Numbered from the stretch's first letter, positions 10,680 through 20,386 are shown. The stretch: DNA of 64,000 bases from SHAN690 sp041391765 (GCA_041391765.1 JAWKNJ010000024.1:38643-102642), one strand, 5' to 3'. The notes: generated by a model not told the origin, from the sequence alone. A program made the numbers and translations.

Positions 10680-13600
10680 TTGAGAGGACGACTTTACGTT
10701 CACTTATTCAAGATTATGCTGACCACAGGATTGCTTTTGGATTGCGTATCTACCTCTGGTGCCAATTTCGATGTTTATCAATCGCGCCGATGGAGCCGAT
10801 TATTACTCGGGTTGCGTCAAGCAATTCAACATGGAACAGTAGCTCAACTGAATGGTTTCCTCCGGGCATCGCCAGATATGGGGTTCCCTGGCAAGATATT
10901 GCATATTTTCATTCTGGTGCGACTACAGACTGATTTTGATAATGCAGTTGATCAGTGGACTGGTGAACGTTCCGGATATACTGGCACGGTTGATTTATCT
11001 GTTGCGATTTGGCGGTTGGTGATGATGGTATACTTGTCGAAGATGGTGTTTTGGTTGGAGGAAGCGGTACCTGACAATTACGGGTACTTTTACAAGTTGA
11101 CGTTGGAGCAGACTACATGCTGCATCAAGTATTACGGCAAGTGATGATTTTACTTGCCAAGGCCTGTTTAGCCGAACAATCGAATTTGCATTAACAAACA
11201 TGGTTGGTGATCACTCAAGTGTTTCCCTTGATACAAATGATACTCTGTGGAATGTTAAGGTGGGAAATGATGATGCAAATCCAAGCAAGGAACTTTCAAA
11301 AAAGTTCATCGCACATAACCATTGGTAAACGATTTGACCATTAATGAGATGAGATGTTGAACTGAGCGGGCAATATCGAGTTGAGGGTGATATTACGCAA
11401 GCTAACTCATCCAGTCTTTCAGAATAGGTTCTGGATCAATAAGTTTAACGGTAAATTTCACCCAGCAAATCAGCGGGCAGGTGAATCCCGGAGAGGGCAT
11501 GTTACCTAGGGTTTTGATTAATAAAACCTCCGGTAATGTGCAGCTGTCCGGATATGTGAACTTTTCCAATGGACTTCATCTTATGGATGGTCTGATTGAT
11601 GCGTTACTAATACGAATGTGTTACATTTTATGGTGCTTCCACTCCGATCTACATTGTTGGTGAGTTTGCTTTGTCAAATTTGAGTTTCAATTCAGGTTCA
11701 ACGGAGTCAACATTTATTCTTGGCATTGATACGCTTTATAGCATAGACTCCACTTCCAGGGATTCCATTCTTGTTACAGGAGGACTTTATTTTGATGGTA
11801 CTGCATCCATATCGATTGATTATGGTACACTGATTATTTAGGAGATATCATTCTAAACAACACAGGAGACAGCGGAGGTGGAAGGTACCATATTGGATGG
11901 CAGATACAGCACCAGTCAATAGAGAGCAATGTTTCTGCAGGTCAGAGCGTTTTGCCTGATCTAATAATTAGCAAAACTGACGGTTTAGTCAGCTGTGATG
12001 GTGTGATTTCTATCGCGGTGATTTGAGGAAGATTGGCGGAAGCTTCTTTACCTGGAAGTCTCAGTAACGTGTTTTTGTTGGTAGCCATCATCAAATCATA
12101 AGTATCAGCGACTATGCGTATTCGCCCTTTGATGATCTTGTAATCAATCCATCCGATGAATGGTACAGCTCGAAAGTGATCTGCTCGTTTTGGGCGGATC
12201 TGTGAAGAAGTGAAACGACTCTTCGGACATTAATGTGGGTGATTATGTGCATGGCAGGATATTACAATTGATACAAGATTATGAGTAGGCTATATGTATC
12301 TTTAAAGGCGAGGATCAGGAAATCGATGGTACAAATGAACGGCTATTACTTCCAACACCAGTTTCAGTTCTTATAATGTTGTGGGGCTAACTGCGGATTT
12401 GGAAATCGAAGAAACAGAACATTTAGCGGTCTCATTGGATTTGAACGGCTTGCTACTGGATATGACCGGGATCGATCCTTCAGCTATCATTTTTAGGAGG
12501 AGCAAGCGTAGATCCTGATGGCGTGAGCTACTTGTTACTTTGAAGGAAAGAAACGCGTGAGCCTTCCTTTCAAGGTTCGCTGTCCTCGGATTTGGGATAC
12601 TCCTTTGATCGCATATCACTGCGTTCGGATATGGAAGATGCGCAGGTTGTTTCGCTTTACTATGAATCTGACCAAGAATTGGTTTTAGGCGTTGACAGAT
12701 ATAATCTTCCATCGGCTCAAACCATTGAGGTAGGGTTTAGGATGAATTCGGGAATGGATTTGATCTTTACTGTGGAAGTAGACGCAAGCGGAAATTTCGG
12801 CACGGTGAATTATTTTGATTACGTCAAAGATGATTTCACGGTTTGGAACAACACCACCGATCAGAGTGGGTTTATCAGAATTTGGGGCTTAGGAGGAATA
12901 TTCGCTTATATATGGAGTTATATTCCACCTAATCCTCCGCCAAATGAGCGAAACTGGCAAATGATCACTAAGTATGATGTCAATGGAAATGTCATCAGCA
13001 GGGATCGTGAGTTTATAGACCCACTTGGAAGGCGCGACATGCATTCGAAGAAAAACCTTGAAACAAATGATGTGATTTCCACCGCTGTAGTTTATGATGA
13101 CATGGGGAGGGCTGCACTGAATACGCTACCCGCGAAATCAGGAACCGACCTGACATTCAATAAAAATTTTGTGCTGTATTCCGGTAATAGCTATGATTAT
13201 AACGATTTCGATGACACTTATATGTATAGCCCCCAGCCATTGGATCACACAGGAACAACTTCTCAGCATGTTGGGCGCTTTTACGGAAATGATGGTCCTA
13301 CCGGAATAGGGCAAACGGACTATCCTTTCACTCGAAAAATTTATTCGGAGGATCCCTCTAATCAGATTGTTGAGCAATATGGCGCAGGAGATTATGCCTA
13401 CCCAGGTTCGGAAAGGGGAGTGAAAACGTTTTCCATGGTTGCCATTGATGAATTGGACCCTGTTCTTTCCGATGGTAAGTCATACTACGTAGCCACCAAC
13501 CCAACTGTGCCTTTGGCATCAACGAGTTTATCAGCCACTCTGGAGTTAGTCATGGAAAAGACGATCACCATCATGCCTGATGGGAAAGAAGTGGTTCAAT

Positions 13601-16600
13601 ACACCACGCCCGAAGGGCTGCCTGTTGCAAGCTGCAGATCAGGGCTGTCCAGCAGTTGCACAACCACCGTTGTCAATGCTCCGATGCGAACAAATTCAAC
13701 GCGCACCGTAGATGTGCACTTGCCAAATTCAAAACTAAGCACGCTTGTGCTGGAAATTCCAACATATCATAATGGAAGTTCCACGGTGGCAGTGAGTACT
13801 TCATATTATGACTACGAAATTTATGACCTGCGAAACAGGCAGGCGCTGGTATTGGGGACAGACTATACCTTGAGCTTAAGCGGAGGTGGAGCCGTAACCT
13901 TTACCAGTCCACCTTCAACCGGGTCCATGATACTTCGCGTATCATTGGTCATAGATGAAGCCTATGAGGAGAGTTTCTATAATTCCGGGTACACGTTTGA
14001 CGAGATTGATGTAAATTATCAATTAGATTATTCGCATTGGGATTTACGCCAATACGACCTCGGGGGAAAACTGCGCAAGCGCATCAGTCCGGAAGAATGC
14101 TCCTGTGACCATAGTGGAACTCATGGAAGTGTCTCCACTTTTGAATACGATCACCGCGGAAGGCTCATTGGCGAAAATCTTCCTGATGAAGGGATAACAT
14201 GGTATTGTTACGATAACAAGGATAGACTTCGCTTTGCCCAGGATGCCGAGCAGGCCAATGATGAGCGATTCACCTTTCATTCTTATGACGATTATGACAG
14301 GAACTTGGCCGTGGGCGAATATGCTACTGCCAATGGAGGATTATTCTTTGACGAGTATTATTATGGTACGGCTACATCTGCCTACACCGGCACCTCGTCC
14401 ATCAGCACCGTCATTGATGATCCTGACGGAATATCATCCAGTGGCAACGTGGTGGACAAGACGGTGTATGCCTATTATCCAGAAGTTGGCCTGAGCTCCA
14501 TATCCGGTCTCAGTACCACACTTCAAAACAGCCACATGCAAGAATATTTACTAGGACGCGTAGGCTCAGTGACCCGCGATGATGCTACTTCAGTTACTAC
14601 TCTTATGATGAGCTTGGCCACCTTCAATTTGAAGTGATCGAAATTCTCAATAATGCGGCATTTGGACCCTCTTTGGCAGCGGAGACGACTATTTCAGAAT
14701 CATTGACTACGATGTGGAACCCCGTTTTTGGAAACATTCATATCAGGATCACGGTGCGCGCATCCGACACGTGTATTCTTATGATAACAACATGGCGTTG
14801 ACTGGTGTGGAGGTGTATGAAGGAGCGGTGGGTAATGTGACACAGATCGGTGAAGTAAGCTATGAGTATTCTACCGACTTTAGAATGATCCGCAAGGAAC
14901 TCGGGGGCGACTTGCAGGGCGTAGACTATACTTACCTGCCCGATGGTAAATTAAAGGCGGTTAATAGTGCCAGCCTTGGTTATACTCACGATCCAGGGAA
15001 CGATGGAGGGACGGGAAGCTCCTTTACAACCGACCTGTTCGGATACGAGTTGGACTATTATGAAGACGATTACTACAGTGACGATTATGATTTCTTAAGT
15101 TCGCTAACTACCTCATTCCCGGGGCCAGAAAATGGAATGATAGGAGCTGTACGTTACAAGACGAATCACAACTATGCGAGCAATGCCGATTACATTACCA
15201 AGACGTCTTCTTCTGTTCAGATTATTTTCAACGCAACGGACGAGTTGATGAACCGCTTTACCTATGACGACTATGGCCGTTTGGCTAATTCCACGTTCAG
15301 CGTTTATCATAACACGAGCACAGCCTCGGCAAACACTTTGACTTCATATAACGACTATAAGGTGTTTGGTACGGCTTCATCAGGAACGGCCATAGCCTAT
15401 GATGATAATGGCAACATTACATCGCTTAAGCGAAACGGCTATGACATTAGCAGTGACCTGAGCATGGACTACCTGGGTTATACCTACACTTCGGGTACGA
15501 ATCAATTGAGTGCCATCATTGACAACGCTACCATATCATCCGGGACATATGACACCGATCTGGACGCGGCCACATCTAAAGCCTTCACCTACGACAATTG
15601 TGGCCGGATGATCACCAGTGCGGCCGAGGCAGTTTCCGACATTGACTATTATTATACCGGATTGATCAAGAGCATCAGCTACACCGGAGGTGAGCAGGAA
15701 GACTATTTTTACGACCATCAGAATCGATTGCTCTACACTGACTTTTATAACGGGATCAACACGCAGCGCACGTGGTACATTACCTCTGCCGATGGCACCG
15801 TGCACGAGGTGCTTACCCACCTCAGCACCGAAAATGCAGCTCCTTCCGAATATCCTTTGGACGGAGGCAAAGGCCGCGAAGCCACTTATTTTGTAGACCT
15901 GAATGAAACCCACTACGAATTGACCGACCACAAAGGCAACGTGCGCGTGAGTTTTGGTCTTTCTTCCGGCAACCTGACCGTGTTTAGCTGGGCAGACTAT
16001 TATCCTTTCGGTGCGCCCATGCCTGGTCGTAATTATTCCATGTCGTCCTACCGCTATAATTACCGGGGCGAAGAAAGTACCCCGCTCACCGCGTGGACGC
16101 GGCTTCCTTTGCGACAATACAACGGGCTCACAGGCCGTTTCATGACGCCCGACCCTGCCCGCCAGGAACACAATCCTTATCAGTATTGCGCCAACAACCC
16201 CGTGAACCTGAGCGACCCTACAGGTGGTCTATACTTAGGAGCAATGGTTGACATGGTGGCGGCAGTTGAATTGGCAATGTTCAATTTGTCCTGTTTAGGC
16301 CAAAGCATTAAGGATTATGAGTTAAAGGGATTGACAATCTTTGAGTTAGATGGATCTGCTGGAGGTTCTGGTGAAAACCACGGAGAAAACCCGCAGGCAG
16401 ATGAGCCCACCACATCGCTCGAAGATGCACAAGCCAGCGGCCTGGATGGGCTGGAAGAAGAAAACATGGGCAACACGGAAAGCGATGCACAGAATGGACT
16501 TGATCCAGACGCCTTGACCAACATAGAAAACAAAGATCTGATGGCGGTGCTTGATGGCGATGGCAACATGTTCACTGGTATGAGCGAAGTGAATGGCGAG

Positions 16601-17107
16601 GCGGGTTTTGACTTTGCCAACGAAGAAGGGGTGAATGAAAGTGGAGAACAGCAGCGGGGGCATGAGGATGGAAATGAGCCAAAATCGTTTTCCCACAGAT
16701 TATGGGGTAGCATATTTGGCTCAGATAATGATCCAAGTATTGATTATGATGGTGGCGCGTGGTTTGGAACAAATTTTATTGGGCCGGGGCCAAATAAAGA
16801 TCCTTATACTCTAGGGTTAAATCCCAAAGACGCGATTGATAGGTCTGCCCAAAAGCATGATTATGCCTATTATCGTGCCGGGGCAACTGGCATTTCAGGT
16901 GCGCTATTTAACAAAGATGTAATACAGGCTGATGGACAGCTTGCTTCAGATGCATTCAAAATTATGCAGGGTTATCACAAAGGATCTCTAGATGTTGTTA
17001 CTGGCTATCCGATATCTGAGCGCACATATAATATGGCAAGGGCTGTATATTCTACATTCACTTATACTACGACCCAAAAAATAACAGACTATTCACGATT
17101 TCCATAA
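10680..17107 (+). CDS. Giant secreted RHS polymorphic toxin with PLA2-like C-terminal tip (frameshifted)
   Basis: RHS proteins form a beta-cocoon that encloses a variable C-terminal toxin. The front (10680-12590) lies in the error-rich zone. In mixed frames it shows a beta-solenoid-like pattern such as GDDGILVEDGVLVGGSG near 11015 and SRDSILVTGGLYFDGTAS near 11760. The clean part from 12592 has RHS/YD-type repeats (YDVNGNVISRDREF, FEYDHRGRLIGENL, YDDYGRLANS, YDDNGNITSLKRNG). Two more indels near 14580 and 14665 break the frame (stop at 14635-14637, GTG-led continuation from 14714). The RHS core (RQYNGLTGRFMTPDPARQ, YQYCANNPVNLSDPTGG) is at 16110-16227. An acidic linker follows, then a unique tip at about 16745-17107 with FIGPGP and KHDYAYY, resembling the calcium loop and His-Asp pair of phospholipase A2. 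The start codon is uncertain; the TTG at 10680 is only one option. The toxin call is inference. Confidence 0.8.
16113..16227 (+). repeat. RHS core repeat, copy 1 (inside the RHS gene)
   Basis: 115 bases encoding QYNGLTGRFMTPDPARQEHN to the PTGG end of the RHS core. They are nearly identical to 18072-18186, with a handful of mostly third-position changes. The repeat sits exactly where the variable tip begins and is the natural crossover site for swapping tips. Confidence 0.92.
16369..16459 (+). repeat. RHS linker repeat, copy 1
   Basis: 91 bases encoding GENHGENPQADEP and the following AQASGLDGLEE. They match 18328-18418 closely. Between this and the core repeat the two modules differ, so the pair is a mosaic of conserved and variable blocks. 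Confidence 0.85.
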
Positions 17108-17116
17108 ATGTGAATT

Positions 17117-18034
17117 ATGACAAGATTAATTACATTCAGCTTTTTAGCATTTATGATTGGTTGTACGGGATTTGGCAAAACAGACAATGCCATAAGAGGT
17201 ATCGATATTTCGTTTGACGATCGACAAATTATTTATTGTATTGATCACGGGGAGGGACAAGATGCAGGATTGTACATTCACAATACGAACTCAGGATTCA
17301 AACAGCGACTGTTGACTCCTCAACCCGGATTCAAATTTTACAACCCACGATTTAGTTCTACGGGTGATCGTATCGCATTTATTGAAAGTTCGAATGATGC
17401 CGGAGGGAGCCGGGTTTGTGTTGTAAATAGCAATGGCTCTGGGTTTAACAGGCTCACCAATGATAGCAATATTATTACCGAAGTAATGTTTACTTCAGAT
17501 CAACAATTCTTACTGTACGCTGGGGCATCCGAATACAATAACTACTCGCCAATAACGGTAAAGAATGCGCATAATTTTGATATATATATGATTAATCTGG
17601 AGACATTGGAAAGGAAAAAGCTTACTGATTTACACGCGTATGGGTTGTACCATATTTCTTCTTTTGACTCGAGTCATGTATTGTTCAAATTGGAAGCGGG
17701 TGATGAAGGAGGTATGAGAATGCTTTCGATTGATGATATGAGTATTACATCAATTGAGCCTAAAGTTGATCTTGTCGAAGGGGATGGAGGATTGTATGGA
17801 GCTCCTGCATATTCAATGGAGTATGATCTTTTGGCTTTTACGTTACCATATCGATTATACTATATGGATATGAGAACACGATCACCTATACATGTCGAAA
17901 GTTGTCGTAGTCAAGAGAGCATAAGTTTTGTTCGTTTTTTTCATGATCAGAAAAAATTGTTATTTACCCGCTTTAATGATAGCAGAATATATACTGTAGA
18001 TATTGAGACAGGACAAGTCCAATTCGTTAATTGA
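17117..18034 (+). CDS. Beta-propeller (TolB/PD40-like) lipoprotein, candidate immunity protein
   Basis: 305 residues. The N-terminus MTRLITFSFLAFMIGC has a signal peptide ending in a lipobox-like MIGC, so it is probably an envelope lipoprotein. Repeated motifs of the PD40/TolB type follow: FDDRQIIYCIDHG near residue 30, RFSSTGDRIAFIES near 80, FTSDQQFLLYAG near 120 and FFHDQKKLLFTR near 275, consistent with a beta-propeller. It starts 9 bases after the RHS toxin stop and is followed by a displaced RHS module. This is the position of an immunity gene, and an envelope location suits protection from a membrane-attacking phospholipase. No immunity family is recognised, so the function is inferred from position. 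The gene is visibly AT-richer than the RHS core. Confidence 0.65.
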   Translation: MTRLITFSFLAFMIGCTGFGKTDNAIRGIDISFDDRQIIYCIDHGEGQDAGLYIHNTNSGFKQRLLTPQPGFKFYNPRFSSTGDRIAFIESSNDAGGSRVCVVNSNGSGFNRLTNDSNIITEVMFTSDQQFLLYAGASEYNNYSPITVKNAHNFDIYMINLETLERKKLTDLHAYGLYHISSFDSSHVLFKLEAGDEGGMRMLSIDDMSITSIEPKVDLVEGDGGLYGAPAYSMEYDLLAFTLPYRLYYMDMRTRSPIHVESCRSQESISFVRFFHDQKKLLFTRFNDSRIYTVDIETGQVQFVN

Positions 18035-18071
18035 ATTTTTCGATACCAATTTTCTGCTCGTTTGACCTTAT

Positions 18072-18186
18072 GACAATACAACGGGCTCACCGGCTGTTTC
18101 ATGACGCCCGACCCTGCCCGCCAGGAACACAATCCTTATCAATATTGTGCTAACAACCCGGTGAACCTGAGTGATCCCACAGGAGG
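18072..18186 (+). repeat. RHS core repeat, copy 2 (start of displaced module)
   Basis: Near-identical to 16113-16227. The codon that is CGA (Arg) just before copy 1 is TGA here (18071-18073). The core therefore cannot be entered by read-through from upstream, and only the internal ATG at 18101 is open. Confidence 0.92.
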
Positions 18187-19024
18187 CCTTTATGTGGGTG
18201 CCGATGCAGATGTGGCAGCCGCGTATGATTTGATGATGAGCAATCTTGAGATGCTGTCTTCGGGAATGCTTGAGTGGGATGCTGTTTATGAAGAGCTTGG
18301 GCTGACGTTTATTATAATAGGCGGTGGGGGTGAAAACCACGGAGAAAACCCCCAAGCCGATGAACCCGCCACTTCACTTGATGATGCACAAGCCAGCGGC
18401 CTAGATGGGCTGGAAGATGATAATGCGGGTAATACACAGAATGATGTACAGATTTTACTCGAACAAACAGGAGATGATGGGCTGCTAAACATCATTGCCA
18501 AGGGAATCAGGTCGCTTTTTGGAGGAAATGAATACACCGCAATGAGCGAAACGAATCAAGAGGCCGGCACTGATTACGCTAATGAGAATGGAGAGGAACA
18601 AAATAACCAAGAGGAGCGTAGTGGATTAACTAATGGATCGGACGTTACAGCGTGGTATAAGCCAGAGGAATCGAGTTCAACCCAATCGGATTGGATGGCA
18701 TATCCTATCAAACCTGGTGAAAATATCACAACTAGGGTTGATGCGGTTAACGTGAACGGTGTGGTTTACAAGATTGAGAATGGTTATAACCATGTCATGA
18801 TAACACGTACTGATCAGGTAGAGGCTGACTATCCTTGGTATTACTTTGGTGCCATTGGTGTTGATAAGGTTGATTTAAATTGGCTAGTTAATGATCGCTT
18901 ATATGACGAAAAAGGCAAACGAAGAAGGATTGAGTCTCAACCAGGCAGTGGTAACTACGATTTACTGGATAATCAGTGGAACAATATTTTCTTCCCTTAC
19001 AATCAAACTCCTGACCCAAGATGA
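18101..19024 (+). CDS. Displaced (orphan) RHS C-terminal module with unrecognised tip
   Basis: 307 codons opening inside the RHS core at MTPDPARQEHNPYQYCANNP. A short variable block, the conserved linker GENHGENPQADEPATSL, and an acidic segment with SLFGGNEYTAMSETNQEAG follow. The tip from about 18600 reads DWMAYPIKPGENITTRVDAV, then NHVMITRTDQ and YPWYYFGAIG, and ends NQTPDPR. I do not recognise this tip of roughly 130 residues. The module lacks the RHS cocoon and any signal peptide, and a stop codon sits just upstream. It is therefore probably silent until recombined into the main gene through the shared core. It overlaps the following membrane gene by 4 bases, typical of a toxin-immunity pair. 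Confidence 0.75.
   Translation: MTPDPARQEHNPYQYCANNPVNLSDPTGGLYVGADADVAAAYDLMMSNLEMLSSGMLEWDAVYEELGLTFIIIGGGGENHGENPQADEPATSLDDAQASGLDGLEDDNAGNTQNDVQILLEQTGDDGLLNIIAKGIRSLFGGNEYTAMSETNQEAGTDYANENGEEQNNQEERSGLTNGSDVTAWYKPEESSSTQSDWMAYPIKPGENITTRVDAVNVNGVVYKIENGYNHVMITRTDQVEADYPWYYFGAIGVDKVDLNWLVNDRLYDEKGKRRRIESQPGSGNYDLLDNQWNNIFFPYNQTPDPR
18328..18418 (+). repeat. RHS linker repeat, copy 2
   Basis: Partner of 16369-16459, encoding GENHGENPQADEPATSLDDA and the following QASGLDGLED. It is a second block of homology downstream of the core repeat that could serve recombination. Confidence 0.85.
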
Positions 19025-19371
19025 TACTGCGTGTTATATCAGTTGTCAACTATATCAGTTGGACTTGGTTCCTGCTCTTGTATGGCTCGGCAATGCATGT
19101 ATCATTAAAGATAGGTAGGCTGGTAGCGTTTTCAAATCCAGATCCTAGTCAAGTTATATCAAACTTTCGCATAATCTCTGAAGTATTCCATTTGAATAAC
19201 ATAGTTTTCATGATTGGTATTCCACTGAATATGGTTTTTCTATGGAAATCATTTCGGGTCAAGAACCTTGTTATTCCTTTATCAACCTATTTGTTCCTAT
19301 TGAGTCTACTTTTGAGGATTGTTGTTCAGAGTTGGGATCCATTTGGAATCTTTTATTGGTTCAAGGATTAG
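19021..19371 (+). CDS. Small three-helix membrane protein, candidate immunity to the displaced tip
   Basis: 116 residues with three hydrophobic segments, at about 5-25 (VISVVNYISWTWFLLLYGSA), 59-75 (NNIVFMIGIPLNMVFLW) and 82-103 (NLVIPLSTYLFLLSLLLRIV). The start ATG overlaps the stop of the displaced RHS module (ATGA), which implies translational coupling. No family is recognised. Small multi-helix membrane proteins next to a toxin tip are often immunity proteins for toxins that act in the membrane or periplasm. This role is inferred from position and topology. Its last 11 bases overlap the convergent TPR gene. Confidence 0.65.
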   Translation: MILRVISVVNYISWTWFLLLYGSAMHVSLKIGRLVAFSNPDPSQVISNFRIISEVFHLNNIVFMIGIPLNMVFLWKSFRVKNLVIPLSTYLFLLSLLLRIVVQSWDPFGIFYWFKD

Positions 19372-19909
19372 AGGAACCACAGAATGATTGATTTTTTTGA
19401 CAGGATTCTTTATAACCCAATTCGCAGCTTTTTTTTAGGTCGCTGCAAGCATCTGATTTTTGCTTTAGTTGCATATAAATGAAGGCTCTGTTGTAATAAA
19501 AATATGCTTGGTTTGGGGTTCGACTAATTTCTTTGTTAATGTCATCAAGTGCGCCAGAGTAATCAAGCAATTGATTTTTACAAACGGCTCTATTATAATA
19601 TGGTGTTCCATAGGTTGAATCCATGCCAATTGATTGGTTGAAAAGAGCTATGGCTTCAATACAGCTCTCACCCTCTTTAGAACAAATTTGAGTAAGCGCA
19701 AGAGCCATCCCGTAGTATGTTTCAACTTTCGTGGAATCTATCTGATGGGCTTGATTGAAGGCCTCAATAGCTTTGGAAATATTCGCATCATTCACGAATT
19801 CGTAGCCTGATCGGATTAAATTATCGTATTCATTTTGTCCATAATTGAATGTGAATTGCAAAAACAAACACATAACCAGGAGCGGTCGTAAGCAAAAAGA
19901 GGTGTGCAC
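19361..19909 (-). CDS. Secreted TPR-repeat protein
   Basis: 182 residues with a signal peptide (residues 1-24, ending TFNYGQ) and at least three tetratricopeptide units: ISKAIEAFNQAHQIDST, CIEAIALFNQSIGMDST and YSGALDDINKEISRTPNQ, the last continuing AYFYYNRAFIYMQLKQKSDA. It also has several Cys near the C-terminus. TPRs mediate protein contacts; the partner is unknown. It is the only gene on the minus strand inside the RHS locus and lies between the second and third modules, so it may be cargo brought in with a module. I do not assign it an immunity role. Confidence 0.75.
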   Translation of the reverse strand: MHTSFCLRPLLVMCLFLQFTFNYGQNEYDNLIRSGYEFVNDANISKAIEAFNQAHQIDSTKVETYYGMALALTQICSKEGESCIEAIALFNQSIGMDSTYGTPYYNRAVCKNQLLDYSGALDDINKEISRTPNQAYFYYNRAFIYMQLKQKSDACSDLKKSCELGYKESCQKNQSFCGSSNP

Positions 19910-20039
19910 GTAAATGAGTAATAGTTACCGGTAAATATAGCTTTCAAGCATTTGCTAGGTCTTAAAAGATTACTTAAGATAAACCTTCAAGAAATGGTAT
20001 CACAATGAAAGAACTGAAGTTGCGGCCAACTGCCGCACC

Positions 20040-20279
20040 ATGACCGATGCACTAACAGACCTCCCAGACGATGGTGCGTTAAATATTCGCGGCCGCGGAT
20101 TGATGTCGCTGTTTAAAGGTGCCGCTAACTTATTAACGCGCATTAACGCGCGCAATGACGAGGCGGGATTTGATTTTGTCAACGAAAAGGGGTGGGTAAG
20201 ACCACCTTGCATCAACCCCATTTCCTCTATTAAATTCCGTATGTTGTTCGGCTCACTAGCCGAATGGCTAGTAGATTAG
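20040..20279 (+). pseudogene. Remnant of a third RHS C-terminal module
   Basis: The 79-codon frame contains LPDDGALNIRGRGLMSLFKG and NDEAGFDFVNEKGW. These align with the linkers of the other two modules (GDDGLLNIIAKGIRSLFGGN and NQEAGTDYANENG; EVNGEAGFDFANEEG). Neither core repeat nor full tip is present. The following PPCINPISSIKFRMLFGSLA is short and unrecognised. I read it as a degraded displaced module; it is unlikely to be translated usefully. Confidence 0.55.
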
Positions 20280-20386
20280 TGCTGTAGGCTTGGTTAAAGA
20301 GTTTTTCCCGGCAATAAATCTCACATTTCGGTTAGTGGCTTTGCTGCGGGCATGTAATACCATTATAAGTCTAAAATTCACAAATC
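20280..20386. other. Intergenic region before the CUB/RHS giant gene
   Basis: 107 bases. They hold TTG at 20341-20343 and the word GCATGTAATACC at 20350-20361 that is shared with the region ahead of the first RHS gene. No consensus TAnnTTTG box is clear. Confidence 0.35.

Noticed and set aside
15536..16171. 211-codon antisense frame within the RHS gene
   Set aside because: It mirrors the RHS coding strand and shows no protein family; a similar shadow appears over the displaced copy at 18068-18355.
19361..19909. TPR protein as immunity gene of the second RHS module
   Set aside because: It is on the opposite strand and convergent with the module; the coupled membrane protein fits better.
16113..20279. 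Insertion sequence or transposon explaining the RHS repeats
   Set aside because: No transposase frame and no terminal inverted repeats were seen; the repeats are RHS coding sequence.
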